Positions 7,934 through 15,284 of a stretch of 15,473 bases of DNA are shown here, one piece after another (positions within the stretch are counted from its first letter, which is position 1; each line of letters begins with the position of its first letter). The notes below the pieces were generated by a model. The model did no database searches. It was not told the origin of the DNA and saw nothing but the letters and a program-made list of their open reading frames with translations. Both the position numbers and the translations under genes were made by a program. The stretch is from a bacterium (GTDB taxonomy: Bacteria > Verrucomicrobiota > Verrucomicrobiae > JAJYAR01): NCBI GenBank assembly GCA_021779435.1, contig JAJYAR010000019.1:1-15473 (forward strand), read 5' to 3'.

Positions 7934-9934
7934 ATGCCCGCGTTTCAACCATTCTTCAACTCTTTGCGTCATGTTTATTTGAGAGTCACTTCGATTGTTT
8001 TATGGATCGCCGCTTCCGCGGCGGGTGTTTACGGCCAGATCACCGTTTTCTCGGTGACGGACGCGGCCAGTTATGGGCCCAGGGTGGCGCCAGGGTCGCT
8101 GGCTACGATTTTCGGGTCGAGTCTGGCGAACTCGACCGCTTCGGCGAGTGGACTTCCCTTGCCTACGACGCTGGGCGGAGCGCGGGTGCTGATCGACGGC
8201 GCGGCCGTGCCGCTGCTCTATGCGAGCCCGGCGCAGATCAATTTTCAGGTGCCGCGGGCGCTCGGGGCAGGGACGTCTTCATTGATTGTCAGCTCGTCGT
8301 CGGGAGGTTCGAGCACGGCGTTCCTGTTCACGGTTACGCCGGAGGCACCGGGGATTTTCCAGGACAGATCGAACAACGCGGCGGCGCAGAGTACCGGTTA
8401 CCAGGCGATCACGTCGAAGAATCCGGCGGCGGCGGGGTCGACGGTGAGCGTGTATCTGACGGGGATCGGGCCGGTGGACAATCCGGTGGCCGATGGAGCG
8501 GCGGCGCCGGCAACTCCACTGGCGCAGGCGACGGCGAAGTATTCCGCCAGCATCGGCGGGGTGAGCGCGAAGGTGAGTTTTCTGGGGCTGTCGCCCGGAT
8601 TCGCCGGACTGGCGCAGGCCAACCTCGAGGTGCCGTCGACGCTGGCGGCGGGGACGTATCCGCTCACGGTTACCGTCGGAGGACTGGTGAGCGCCTCGGC
8701 GCAACTTGCCGTTTCGGGCTCGGGGACTCCGCCCACTTCGGTGCTGTCGCTGACCTCGCGAGCGCCATTCGCCAACGGCCAGACGAGCAGCTTGAATGTG
8801 CTCGACACGCTGGCTTACGTCTGCTCACCGCAGCGGATCTCGCTTGTCGACCTAACTTCGTTTTCCTATGTGGGCGAGTTCGGCGATTCGGCGCTGCTCG
8901 GCGGGGGAGGGATCTGCGCGTTGAACAACTCGACCGGCTTGCCCATCCTCGTGGACGCGATCCAGATCTCCGGGGTCGCATCTTATCTCGTCTACAGCCT
9001 GGCGTCGCCGTTGCAGCCGGTGTTCATGGCCCAGCCGCCGCTCTACAGCAATCCGAGCTCGGGCATTGCGCTGCAGAACGTGACCAGCCTTAGCTTTACC
9101 GGGCCGTATTCGGTTTCGACAACGAACTGGTACATGTTCGACAACAAGCTGAATATTACGGCGCAGTACGGCGACCTATTCACCTTTGCGTTCAACAGCC
9201 CGACTTATCCGGCGGTTCTTTCGTTCCTGAACCTGACGGCGGGATACCCGGCGAGTTCGGAATCGAGCCCGAAACCGAACGGGCTTGTGGTGCCGCAGAA
9301 CCAGCTTTACAGCCCGATCGCGGCGTACATCTGCGGGACGACGGCGCTGAACACGACGGCGGGTAACGCTTTGCTTACCGTGGTGGATCTGTCGAACATC
9401 TCGCTACCTACGCCGGTAGTGCAGTTAGTAACCAGCTCCGCCGCGGTGTTTACGGGCTTCGGGTATCAGTTCGCGCTGCCCGGCGAACCGAACCTGCTGC
9501 TGATCGCGGGGAACACGGCCAACATCCGCAATCCGGGGATTACCGACCCCGCGACCGGGGCGGCGAACTTCGCCTACACCGGTGACCTGACGCTGACGAC
9601 GGCGTATATGACTAACACGGACACGGCGGCGGATTTCGAAAACATCACGTCGATCGGCACGACGGTAACAAACATCCAGACCAACGGGACTTACTTCCTG
9701 CAGGGCCTGGGCGGGCAGTTCTTCGCGCTGGTGACTCAGCCTCCCGCGACGGACCTGAACGGGCCGGCGACGCTCATGATCGTGGACGCGAGGACGCTTT
9801 CGAGCCCGGTGGTGTACCCGGTGACGACGGCGTGGGGGCTGAGCAGCATCCTCGTGCTGACCAACGGGACCACCGAGTATCTGCTGGCGCCGACATCGCA
9901 GGGGCTGAGCGTCTATACCGTGACGTTGCCGTGA
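7934..9934 (+). CDS. Exported TIGR03437-domain protein with probable beta-propeller C-terminus
   Basis: 666 residues from the ATG at 7934. A longer in-frame reading reaches back into the kinase gene, but only the 7934 start places a signal peptide correctly (hydrophobic core VTSIVLWIAASAAG, likely cleavage after VYG at about residue 34). Residues about 40-262 match TIGR03437, a domain expanded in Solibacter relatives: DAASYGPRVAPGSLATIFGS, then LLYASPAQINFQVP, then SVYLTGIGPVDNP and GLAQANLEVPSTLAAGTYPL. The domain usually lies at the C-terminus; here it follows the signal peptide. Residues about 263-666 contain repeated strand segments of the LVIVD kind (ISLVDLTSF, LTVVDLSNISLPTPV, LMIVDARTLSSPVV), suggesting a beta-propeller. 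An extracytoplasmic binding or adhesion role is inferred; no catalytic motif is seen. The function of TIGR03437 itself is unknown. Confidence 0.85.
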   Translation: MPAFQPFFNSLRHVYLRVTSIVLWIAASAAGVYGQITVFSVTDAASYGPRVAPGSLATIFGSSLANSTASASGLPLPTTLGGARVLIDGAAVPLLYASPAQINFQVPRALGAGTSSLIVSSSSGGSSTAFLFTVTPEAPGIFQDRSNNAAAQSTGYQAITSKNPAAAGSTVSVYLTGIGPVDNPVADGAAAPATPLAQATAKYSASIGGVSAKVSFLGLSPGFAGLAQANLEVPSTLAAGTYPLTVTVGGLVSASAQLAVSGSGTPPTSVLSLTSRAPFANGQTSSLNVLDTLAYVCSPQRISLVDLTSFSYVGEFGDSALLGGGGICALNNSTGLPILVDAIQISGVASYLVYSLASPLQPVFMAQPPLYSNPSSGIALQNVTSLSFTGPYSVSTTNWYMFDNKLNITAQYGDLFTFAFNSPTYPAVLSFLNLTAGYPASSESSPKPNGLVVPQNQLYSPIAAYICGTTALNTTAGNALLTVVDLSNISLPTPVVQLVTSSAAVFTGFGYQFALPGEPNLLLIAGNTANIRNPGITDPATGAANFAYTGDLTLTTAYMTNTDTAADFENITSIGTTVTNIQTNGTYFLQGLGGQFFALVTQPPATDLNGPATLMIVDARTLSSPVVYPVTTAWGLSSILVLTNGTTEYLLAPTSQGLSVYTVTLP

Positions 9935-9948
9935 AAGGCCCGGGACTA

Positions 9949-9989
9949 GGAGGCAGGCTTCGCGCTTGGCCCTCTTTGCTTATCTTTTT
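9949..9989 (+). terminator. Likely intrinsic terminator after the TIGR03437 gene
   Basis: Stem GAGG-CAGGC (9950-9958), loop TTCGC, then GCTTG (9964-9968) and CCTC (9971-9974) with a two-base GC bulge. A T-rich tail (9975-9989) with a run of five T follows. It lies 15 nt after the stop codon. The stem has one G-U pair and the tail is interrupted, so strength is uncertain. Confidence 0.5.
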
Positions 9990-10019
9990 GCTCGTGTTTC
10001 TCCGGCCCACTCCGGCGGA

Positions 10020-10048
10020 TTGACGGGGTGCATTCCAAGGCGCATAAT
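10020..10048 (+). promoter_or_regulatory. Sigma70-type promoter of the 328-residue exported protein
   Basis: TTGACG at 10020-10025 (five of six -35 bases), a spacer of exactly 17 bp, and CATAAT at 10043-10048 (five of six -10 bases). This is the best-formed promoter in the window. Transcription would start near 10055, leaving a leader of about 107 nt before the ATG at 10162. Confidence 0.7.
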
Positions 10049-10067
10049 GTTGGTCGCGTGGCGCGAA

Positions 10068-10119
10068 AGATGTGTTTGTCGCGCCGGCGACAATATCCCG
10101 CCGGAAGCGATTCACATCT
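10068..10119 (+). promoter_or_regulatory. Branched structured leader before the exported protein
   Basis: The outer stem pairs AGATGTG (10068-10074) with CACATCT (10113-10119), seven perfect pairs. Inside it TTGTCGC (10076-10082) pairs with GCGACAA (10087-10093) across a GCCG loop, again seven perfect pairs. A small CGC/GCG stem (10099-10101, 10107-10109) could form a third arm. The element lies wholly between the promoter and the ribosome binding site. I do not recognise it as a known riboswitch. The inner repeat could instead be a DNA operator. Confidence 0.45.
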
Positions 10120-10150
10120 CGACGGCGAGTTAATCAGAAGCGCTGCACGT

Positions 10151-10156
10151 GGAGGT
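10151..10156 (+). promoter_or_regulatory. Ribosome binding site deciding the start at 10162
   Basis: GGAGGT lies 5 nt before ATG 10162 and directly precedes a signal-peptide coding sequence. The longer reading from 10072 has no such site and would overlap the structured leader. Confidence 0.75.
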
Positions 10157-10161
10157 GTGAT

Positions 10162-11148
10162 ATGCGTGGCTTGCGCGATTTATTTCCGATCGCATTGCTT
10201 CCCGTCTTTTTCCTGACTGCCGCTAAGGTCCAAGGAGATACCGTCGTACCGGCGGGCACCCTGGTTGAGTGTACGGTTTCTGAGCCGGATTTTTCGTCCG
10301 GCACGGCGGAAATCGGCGATCCTCTCCTCTGTTATGCCAGCTCGATCGGAGTGTTTGGCCGCTCAGCGATTCCTTACGGTGTTTACCTGGCCGGGCGTCT
10401 TGAGGACGACCGGGAGCCGGGACACTTCATAGGAAAAGGGTGGATGGAGTTGAGGTTTGACCGTCTGGTTGCATGGCCAGACACGGTGATTCCAATTTCG
10501 GCGAAGGTGGTGAATGTGAAAGGGCTGCGAGTGGGCAAGAAAGGACGGATCCACGGGTCGGGGCATGCGACCCGTGACGCCGTGGAGTGGCTGTTTCCTC
10601 CCCTGTGGCCTTGGAAGGTGGCGACGCTGCCCGAGCGCGGCCCCCGGCCCGCTCTGAGACAAGAGACCCGCATGACCGTGAAGCTGATGGAGGATGTGAT
10701 CGTCCCCGGTGAAACCCCCTCGCGGGCGGCCTTGTCGTCCAGCGGGCTTAAGCCCAACAGCGACCTCCCACGCCAATTGACGGTACCGCGCCGGGTTCTG
10801 AATGAGCCTGCGCCCCTGGCGCCAACCACGGTCCGTCTGGCGGCGTTCCGGCAGACTCAGTCTTCGGGAGCGAACGGGCAGGCAACGGCCGCGGCGAGCG
10901 ATCTGGCGATATTGATCTTGAAGGACGGCACGGTGTACGTGGTGAAAGATTATTGGCTCGACGGCGGCACCGGGCTGCGATTCATCGCGAGCGATGGAGC
11001 ACCGGGCGAGATTTCGGTGGACGATCTGGATCGCGCCAGGACCGCCGCGGTAAACGAGCAACGTGGGGTCACGTTCGCGATTCGCTGGGACCCTCCACCG
11101 ACCCCGTTGGGAGTGCCCACCCCCACCTGGACGGCGGCCAGCCGCTAA
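10162..11148 (+). CDS. Exported protein of unknown function (acidobacterial type)
   Basis: 328 residues. The signal peptide is clear (MRGLRDLFPIALLPVFFLTA, likely cleavage after VQG at residue 25). The N-terminal domain (about 26-180) starts VVPAGTLVECTVSEPDF and continues through GDPLLCYAS, IPYGVYLAGRL and GHFIGKGWMELRFDRLV. It is beta-rich and contains two cysteines (37 and 57) that could form a disulfide. A Pro/Ala-rich linker leads to a C-terminal module (about 248-312: LKDGTVYVVKDYWLDGG, then EISVDDLDRARTAAVNEQRG). I associate that module with exported acidobacterial proteins of unknown role; this is memory of similar sequences, not a search. The N-terminal pattern faintly recalls VirB10/TrbI beta domains, too weakly to name. 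It has its own promoter and structured leader, and lies 168 bp before the amidohydrolase genes. Confidence 0.8.
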   Translation: MRGLRDLFPIALLPVFFLTAAKVQGDTVVPAGTLVECTVSEPDFSSGTAEIGDPLLCYASSIGVFGRSAIPYGVYLAGRLEDDREPGHFIGKGWMELRFDRLVAWPDTVIPISAKVVNVKGLRVGKKGRIHGSGHATRDAVEWLFPPLWPWKVATLPERGPRPALRQETRMTVKLMEDVIVPGETPSRAALSSSGLKPNSDLPRQLTVPRRVLNEPAPLAPTTVRLAAFRQTQSSGANGQATAAASDLAILILKDGTVYVVKDYWLDGGTGLRFIASDGAPGEISVDDLDRARTAAVNEQRGVTFAIRWDPPPTPLGVPTPTWTAASR

Positions 11149-11316
11149 TCGGCGGCCGAGGCGATGAGCCCAGGTCCGATGTTCAGACGGGACATCCCTC
11201 TACGGCGGCGACTTACATTGGGAGTCACGGCACTTACTCCGCACAGAGAATAAAGGGAAGCTTCGTCGACGGCGAAGTAACTTCTCTGGTACAGTCTACG
11301 CCATAGCAAGATCTCT

Positions 11317-12639
11317 ATGACCCGTCTGCTGATGTGGTTCTTCGCTCCTGCGCTGGCACTGGCCGGCGTGCCTTCGTTGATCGCGATCCGGGGCGCGCAT
11401 GTCGTTCCGGTGAGCGGTCCCGACATGGCGCAAGCCACGGTGGTTGTGCGCGACGGCGTAATTGAAGCCGTGGGCCCGAACGTGGCGATTCCGCAAGGGG
11501 CGTGGGTGATCGACGGCCAGGGGCTGACGGTGTATCCGGGGTTCGTCGATGCGCTCGACGATGCGGGAATCCCGGCGGCGCGGCCCGCTGCTCCGGCAGG
11601 GCCGCCGCCCGGGGCGGGCGCTGCTCCCGCGCCGCCGCCTGCGCGCGGGCCGGAGGACCGGCCTGCGACGGAAAGCTGGCTGCGGGCAGCGGATCTGGTA
11701 CGGCCCGACGGGCCGCATGTACACGAGTTACGCAGCGCGGGGTTCACCACCGCGGTTTCGTTTCCGATGCAGGGCATCGTCGCCGGTCAGGGCGCCGTGA
11801 TCGACTTAGGCGGCGAACGGGCGGGGGATATGGTGGTAGACACGCCGGCGGCTGAGTACATCACCACGCAGACGCACGGCTTTGGCGGTTATCCCGGATC
11901 GCTGATGGGCGTGATCGCCTACATCCGCCAGCTTTATCTGGACGCAGGCTACTACAAGACGGTGCGGACGGCGTACGACCAGCATCAGGCGGGGGCGCCG
12001 CGGCCGGCCTACGACCGGGCGATCGAGGGCGTGCTCGAACCGCCGCGCATTCTGCTGCCGGCTGCAAGGCTGGTGGAGATCGACCGCATGATGCGGTTCG
12101 GCAAGGAACTGGGCCGGAAGACGGTGCTGTACGGGATGGCGGAAGGATATCGCGCGGGCGATTTGTTGAAAGGCGCGAATGTAGGCGTGCTCGTCAACCT
12201 GAAGTGGCCGGAGGCGGAGCGCGACGGCGACCCGAACGCGTACGTGACGCTTCGAACGCTGGAAGTTCGGCGGAATGCGCCGTCAACGGCGGCAGTGCTG
12301 CAGAAGGCGGGCGTGCCGTTCGCGTTTTATTCGGGAGGGTTGACGACGCGGACGGCGCTGGTGCGGGCGATGAAGCGGGCGCTCGACGCGGGCTTGAGCC
12401 GGGCGGGCGCGGTTCGCGCGATGACGATCGAGCCGGCCGCGATTTATGGCGTGGCGGACAGGCTGGGGACAATCGAGACGGGTAAGATCGCGAACTTGAC
12501 GGTTACGGACGGGGATTGGTTCGAGGAGAAGACCAAGGTGAAGTTCGTGCTTGTGGACGGGAAGAAATACGAACCGGAGCCTGAGATGCCGCCGCCCGCG
12601 GCCAATGGACGCGGACGCGCGCCGGAGGTGGCGAAATGA
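11317..12639 (+). CDS. Amidohydrolase-fold protein lacking metal ligands (probable pseudoenzyme), first of three
   Basis: 440 residues with a signal peptide (MTRLLMWFFAPALALAG). The N-terminal part has the amidohydrolase composite-domain pattern (VVVRDGVIEAVGP, then GLTVYPGFVDA) and the C-terminus the matching YGVADRLGTIETGKIANLTV. Where the HxH metal motif should follow PGFVD, the protein has Leu80-Asp81-Asp82, then a Pro/Ala-rich stretch (86-116). Aligning its YRA motif with the next gene puts Met274 and Glu276 at the second histidine site. The Ser-Asp of the catalytic aspartate is Ser339-Gly340. Hydrolysis is therefore unlikely; a structural, binding or regulatory role is inferred. No strong Shine-Dalgarno or promoter is seen in the 168-bp gap upstream, which holds only short inverted repeats (GGAGT/ACTCC at 11221-11240, CTTCG/CGAAG at 11261-11277). 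It overlaps the next gene by 4 nt. Confidence 0.85.
   Translation: MTRLLMWFFAPALALAGVPSLIAIRGAHVVPVSGPDMAQATVVVRDGVIEAVGPNVAIPQGAWVIDGQGLTVYPGFVDALDDAGIPAARPAAPAGPPPGAGAAPAPPPARGPEDRPATESWLRAADLVRPDGPHVHELRSAGFTTAVSFPMQGIVAGQGAVIDLGGERAGDMVVDTPAAEYITTQTHGFGGYPGSLMGVIAYIRQLYLDAGYYKTVRTAYDQHQAGAPRPAYDRAIEGVLEPPRILLPAARLVEIDRMMRFGKELGRKTVLYGMAEGYRAGDLLKGANVGVLVNLKWPEAERDGDPNAYVTLRTLEVRRNAPSTAAVLQKAGVPFAFYSGGLTTRTALVRAMKRALDAGLSRAGAVRAMTIEPAAIYGVADRLGTIETGKIANLTVTDGDWFEEKTKVKFVLVDGKKYEPEPEMPPPAANGRGRAPEVAK
12624..12629 (+). promoter_or_regulatory. Ribosome binding site inside the first amidohydrolase gene
   Basis: GGAGGT, 6 nt before the ATG at 12636, encoded within the Pro-Glu-Val codons (CCG GAG GTG) just before the upstream stop. 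Together with the ATGA overlap it indicates translational coupling. Confidence 0.8.
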
Positions 12640-13991
12640 GAGCGCTGGCAGTGGCGGTGGGGTTGATAGGCTTTGCTGGGCTTTCGGCGCGGGCGGAGAC
12701 GATGGTGATCCGCAACGCGACGATCCTCACGGTGACGAAGGGCACGATTCAGAAGGGTTCGATTCTGATTCGCGACGGCAAGATCGCGGAAGTGGGCGAG
12801 ACGGTGGACACGCCGGCGGGCGCGACGGCGATGGATGCGGCGGGACTGTACGTGATGCCGGGCATCATTGACTGCCATTCGCACATCGCGACGGAGGCGG
12901 TGAACGAAGGCAGTGTGTCGGTGTCGTCGATGGTGGGGATTCCGGACACGCTGAATCCGGAAGACATCCACATCTACGACGCGCTCGCCGGGGGCGTAAC
13001 GACGGCGAACATTCTGCACGGCAGCGCGAACGCGATCGGCGGGAAGACGGTGGTGATCAAGATGCGGTGGGGCAAGACCGCGCCGGAGTTGCCGTTTGCA
13101 GGGGCGCCGCCGGGGATCAAGTTCGCTCTCGGAGAGAATCCGAAGCGGCAGGGGAATCCGTCGGTTTTTCGCAGCACGAACCTGCGGTATCCGGCGACGC
13201 GGATGGGCGTGGCGGATACGATCCGCGAGGCTTTCAACGAGGCCAAGATCTATCAGGCGAAGTGGAACGACTATCGCGCGGCCGTGGCGCGGGGCGAGAA
13301 GGCGATTCCGCCGCGGCAGGACCTGAAACTCGATCCGTTGGTGGAAGTGCTCGAAGGGAAGCGGCTGGTGCACGCGCACTGTTACCGGGCCGACGAGATC
13401 CTGATGCTGCTGAAGATCGCCGACGATTATGGCTTCAAGATCCGCACGCTGCAGCACGTGCTGGAAGGCTACAAGGTGGCCGGCGAGATCGCGGCGCACG
13501 GCACGGGCGCCTCGACGTTCAGCGACTGGTACGGGTACAAGGAAGAGGCCAACGACGCGATTCCGTACAACGCCGCGATCATGGCGCGGAAGGGTGTGCT
13601 CGTGAGCCTGAACTCGGATTCCGAACAACTGATGAGGCATCTAAACGACGAAGCGGCGAAGGTGATGAAGTACGGCGGCATGAGCGAAACCGAAGCGCTC
13701 TCCATGATTACGATCAATCCGGCGAAGCAACTCGAGATCGACTCGCGCGTGGGCTCGATTGAAGTGGGCAAGGACGCCGACCTGGCGATTTTCGACGGGC
13801 ATCCGTTGTCGAACTACTCGAAGGTGGTGAAAACGATCATCGATGGGCAGGTGTATTTCGACCGCGCGAATGACCTGGCGCAACGGCCGGCGCGCGAGAA
13901 GGAGAAGGAGCGGCTGTTCGAGTTGGATAAGCAGCGCATGAAGGCGGCGCAGAGCGGGCCGCGGCGGACGGGCCCGGAGGTGCGCGAATGA
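12636..13991 (+). CDS. Exported metal-dependent amidohydrolase (COG1228-like), catalytic member of the trio
   Basis: 451 residues with a signal peptide (MRALAVAVGLIGFAGLSARA, likely cut after residue 20). The full ligand set of the imidazolonepropionase-like amidohydrolases is visible: His81-Ser-His83 in PGIIDCHSH, Lys162 or nearby Glu167 in KFALGENPK, His246/His248 in LVHAHCYRADE, His274 in TLQHVLEGYK, and Asp328 in SLNSDSEQL. The C-terminus (TINPAKQLEIDSRVGSIEVGKDADLAIFDG) is the usual closing strand set. It should hydrolyse an amide, peptide-like or ring C-N bond in the periplasm; the substrate is unknown, and the imidazolonepropionase name would be over-precise. It overlaps both neighbours by ATGA (12636-12639 and 13988-13991) and has a strong ribosome binding site. 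The charged tail (EKEKERLFELDKQRMKAAQ) could be a helix for contact with partners; that is inference. Confidence 0.93.
   Translation: MRALAVAVGLIGFAGLSARAETMVIRNATILTVTKGTIQKGSILIRDGKIAEVGETVDTPAGATAMDAAGLYVMPGIIDCHSHIATEAVNEGSVSVSSMVGIPDTLNPEDIHIYDALAGGVTTANILHGSANAIGGKTVVIKMRWGKTAPELPFAGAPPGIKFALGENPKRQGNPSVFRSTNLRYPATRMGVADTIREAFNEAKIYQAKWNDYRAAVARGEKAIPPRQDLKLDPLVEVLEGKRLVHAHCYRADEILMLLKIADDYGFKIRTLQHVLEGYKVAGEIAAHGTGASTFSDWYGYKEEANDAIPYNAAIMARKGVLVSLNSDSEQLMRHLNDEAAKVMKYGGMSETEALSMITINPAKQLEIDSRVGSIEVGKDADLAIFDGHPLSNYSKVVKTIIDGQVYFDRANDLAQRPAREKEKERLFELDKQRMKAAQSGPRRTGPEVRE
13976..13981 (+). promoter_or_regulatory. Ribosome binding site inside the second amidohydrolase gene
   Basis: GGAGGT, 6 nt before the ATG at 13988, again formed by CCG GAG GTG (Pro-Glu-Val) two codons before the upstream stop. 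Same design and spacing as the junction at 12624-12639. Confidence 0.8.
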
Positions 13992-15277
13992 AACGCGCGG
14001 CGTTAATTTTGCTTGTGGCTTCGATCGCCGCGTGGGCGGCGGACGATGCGGGATTCGTGATCGAGCACGCGACGATTCATCCGGTGACGGCGCCGGACAT
14101 CCCGGACGGGAGCGTGCTTGTCAAAGACGGGAAGATTGTCGCGGTGGGCGCGCACGTGAACGCGCGCGGAGCGCGGCGGATCGACGGTAAGGGTCTGCAC
14201 GTGTATCCGGGGATGATTAACTCGGCGACGGACCTGGGGCTGAGCGAGATCGCCGCGGTGCGCGAAACGAACGACACGAACGAGTTGGGAGAGTTCGACC
14301 CGCAATTGCAGGCGCTGGTGGCGGTGAACCCGGCGAGCGAGCACATTCCCGTGACGCGGGTGAACGGCGTCACAAGTGCGATCACGCTGCCGGCGACGGA
14401 AACCGGCCCGGAAATGATTGCGGGGCAGGCAGCGCTGATTCATCTGGACGGCTGGACGTGGGAGCAGATGGATATCCAGCCGGACGCGGCGATGGAGATC
14501 ATATTCCCCACGCTGCGCGCTCCGCGGCGGCCGTTTTTCGCGGCGCCGGGCGCGCCCGCGCCGTTCCGCGAGACTCAGCGGGCCTACGACGAAAAGATCC
14601 GGCGGTTGAAGGATTTCTTCGAGCAGGCGCGGCGGTACGAGACGGCGAAGAAAGGGCCCGAGGCGGGACTCGAACGCCACCTGCGATATGAGGCGATGAT
14701 TCCCGTGCTTGATGGGAAAACGCCGGTGCTGATTGTGGCCCAGAGAGAGCGGGAGATGAAGGCGGCGCTCGCATTCGCGCGGGAAGAGAAGGTCAAAGTT
14801 ATCCTGGCCGGATGCCAGGAGTTGGGGAAACTGGGTCCCGAGATTAAGACGGCGGGGGCTTCGGTGATTCTTGGGCCGACGCTCGCGATGCCGCTTGAGG
14901 AAGATATGCCCTACGACCAGGCGTACGCGCTGCCGAACGAGTTCTACAAGGCCGGCATCCTGTTCGCCTTGGGCACGTTTCCGGGCGAAGTCGAGCACGA
15001 GGCGCGCAATCTCCCCTATCAGGCGTCGATGGCGGCGGCGTTCGGCCTGCCGAAGGACGAGGCGCTGCGCGCGGTCACGATCAACGCGGCGAAGATCTGG
15101 GGCGTTGCGGACAAGTTGGGCTCGATCGAGACCGGCAAGGTGGCGGACCTGATCCTGACGGACGGGGATCCGCTGGAGACGCGCACGAGCGTGAAGAAGG
15201 TGTTCATCGCCGGCAGGGAGGTGGACATGACCACCCGGCAGACCGAGCTTTACGAGCTTTATCGCAAGCGGCCGTAG
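13988..15277 (+). CDS. Amidohydrolase-fold protein lacking metal ligands (probable pseudoenzyme), third of three
   Basis: 429 residues with a signal peptide (MKRAALILLVASIAAWA, cut at about residue 18). The amidohydrolase framework is present (VLVKDGKIVAVGAHV, GLHVYPGMIN, and the C-terminal IWGVADKLGSIETGKVADLIL). The HxH site reads Ala80-Thr81-Asp82 (NSATDLG). The second histidine site is Val250/Gln252 (LIVAQRERE), the third has no histidine (LAGCQELGK), and the Ser-Asp site is Thr330-Phe331 (LGTFPGEVEHEARN). The conserved SEIAAVRETNDTNELGEFD stretch after the lost metal site suggests a preserved, different function rather than decay. Its C-terminal signature is closer to the first gene than to the middle one. 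It probably forms a periplasmic complex with the catalytic member; that is inference. Confidence 0.87.
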   Translation: MKRAALILLVASIAAWAADDAGFVIEHATIHPVTAPDIPDGSVLVKDGKIVAVGAHVNARGARRIDGKGLHVYPGMINSATDLGLSEIAAVRETNDTNELGEFDPQLQALVAVNPASEHIPVTRVNGVTSAITLPATETGPEMIAGQAALIHLDGWTWEQMDIQPDAAMEIIFPTLRAPRRPFFAAPGAPAPFRETQRAYDEKIRRLKDFFEQARRYETAKKGPEAGLERHLRYEAMIPVLDGKTPVLIVAQREREMKAALAFAREEKVKVILAGCQELGKLGPEIKTAGASVILGPTLAMPLEEDMPYDQAYALPNEFYKAGILFALGTFPGEVEHEARNLPYQASMAAAFGLPKDEALRAVTINAAKIWGVADKLGSIETGKVADLILTDGDPLETRTSVKKVFIAGREVDMTTRQTELYELYRKRP

Positions 15278-15284
15278 AATCGGG

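Noticed and set aside
9931..10023. 30-codon GTG frame with a hydrophobic stretch (LLIFLLVFL) overlapping the TIGR03437 stop
   Set aside because: No ribosome binding site before the GTG, and the region is better explained as a stem-loop with a T-rich tail followed by a -35 box.
10072..10161. 30-residue N-terminal extension of the exported protein
   Set aside because: It would lie inside the structured leader, has no ribosome binding site, and would bury the signal peptide; the GGAGGT at 10151 supports ATG 10162.
12444..13640. 398-codon minus-strand open frame
   Set aside because: Antisense to the intact amidohydrolase; Arg/His-rich shadow with no family signature.
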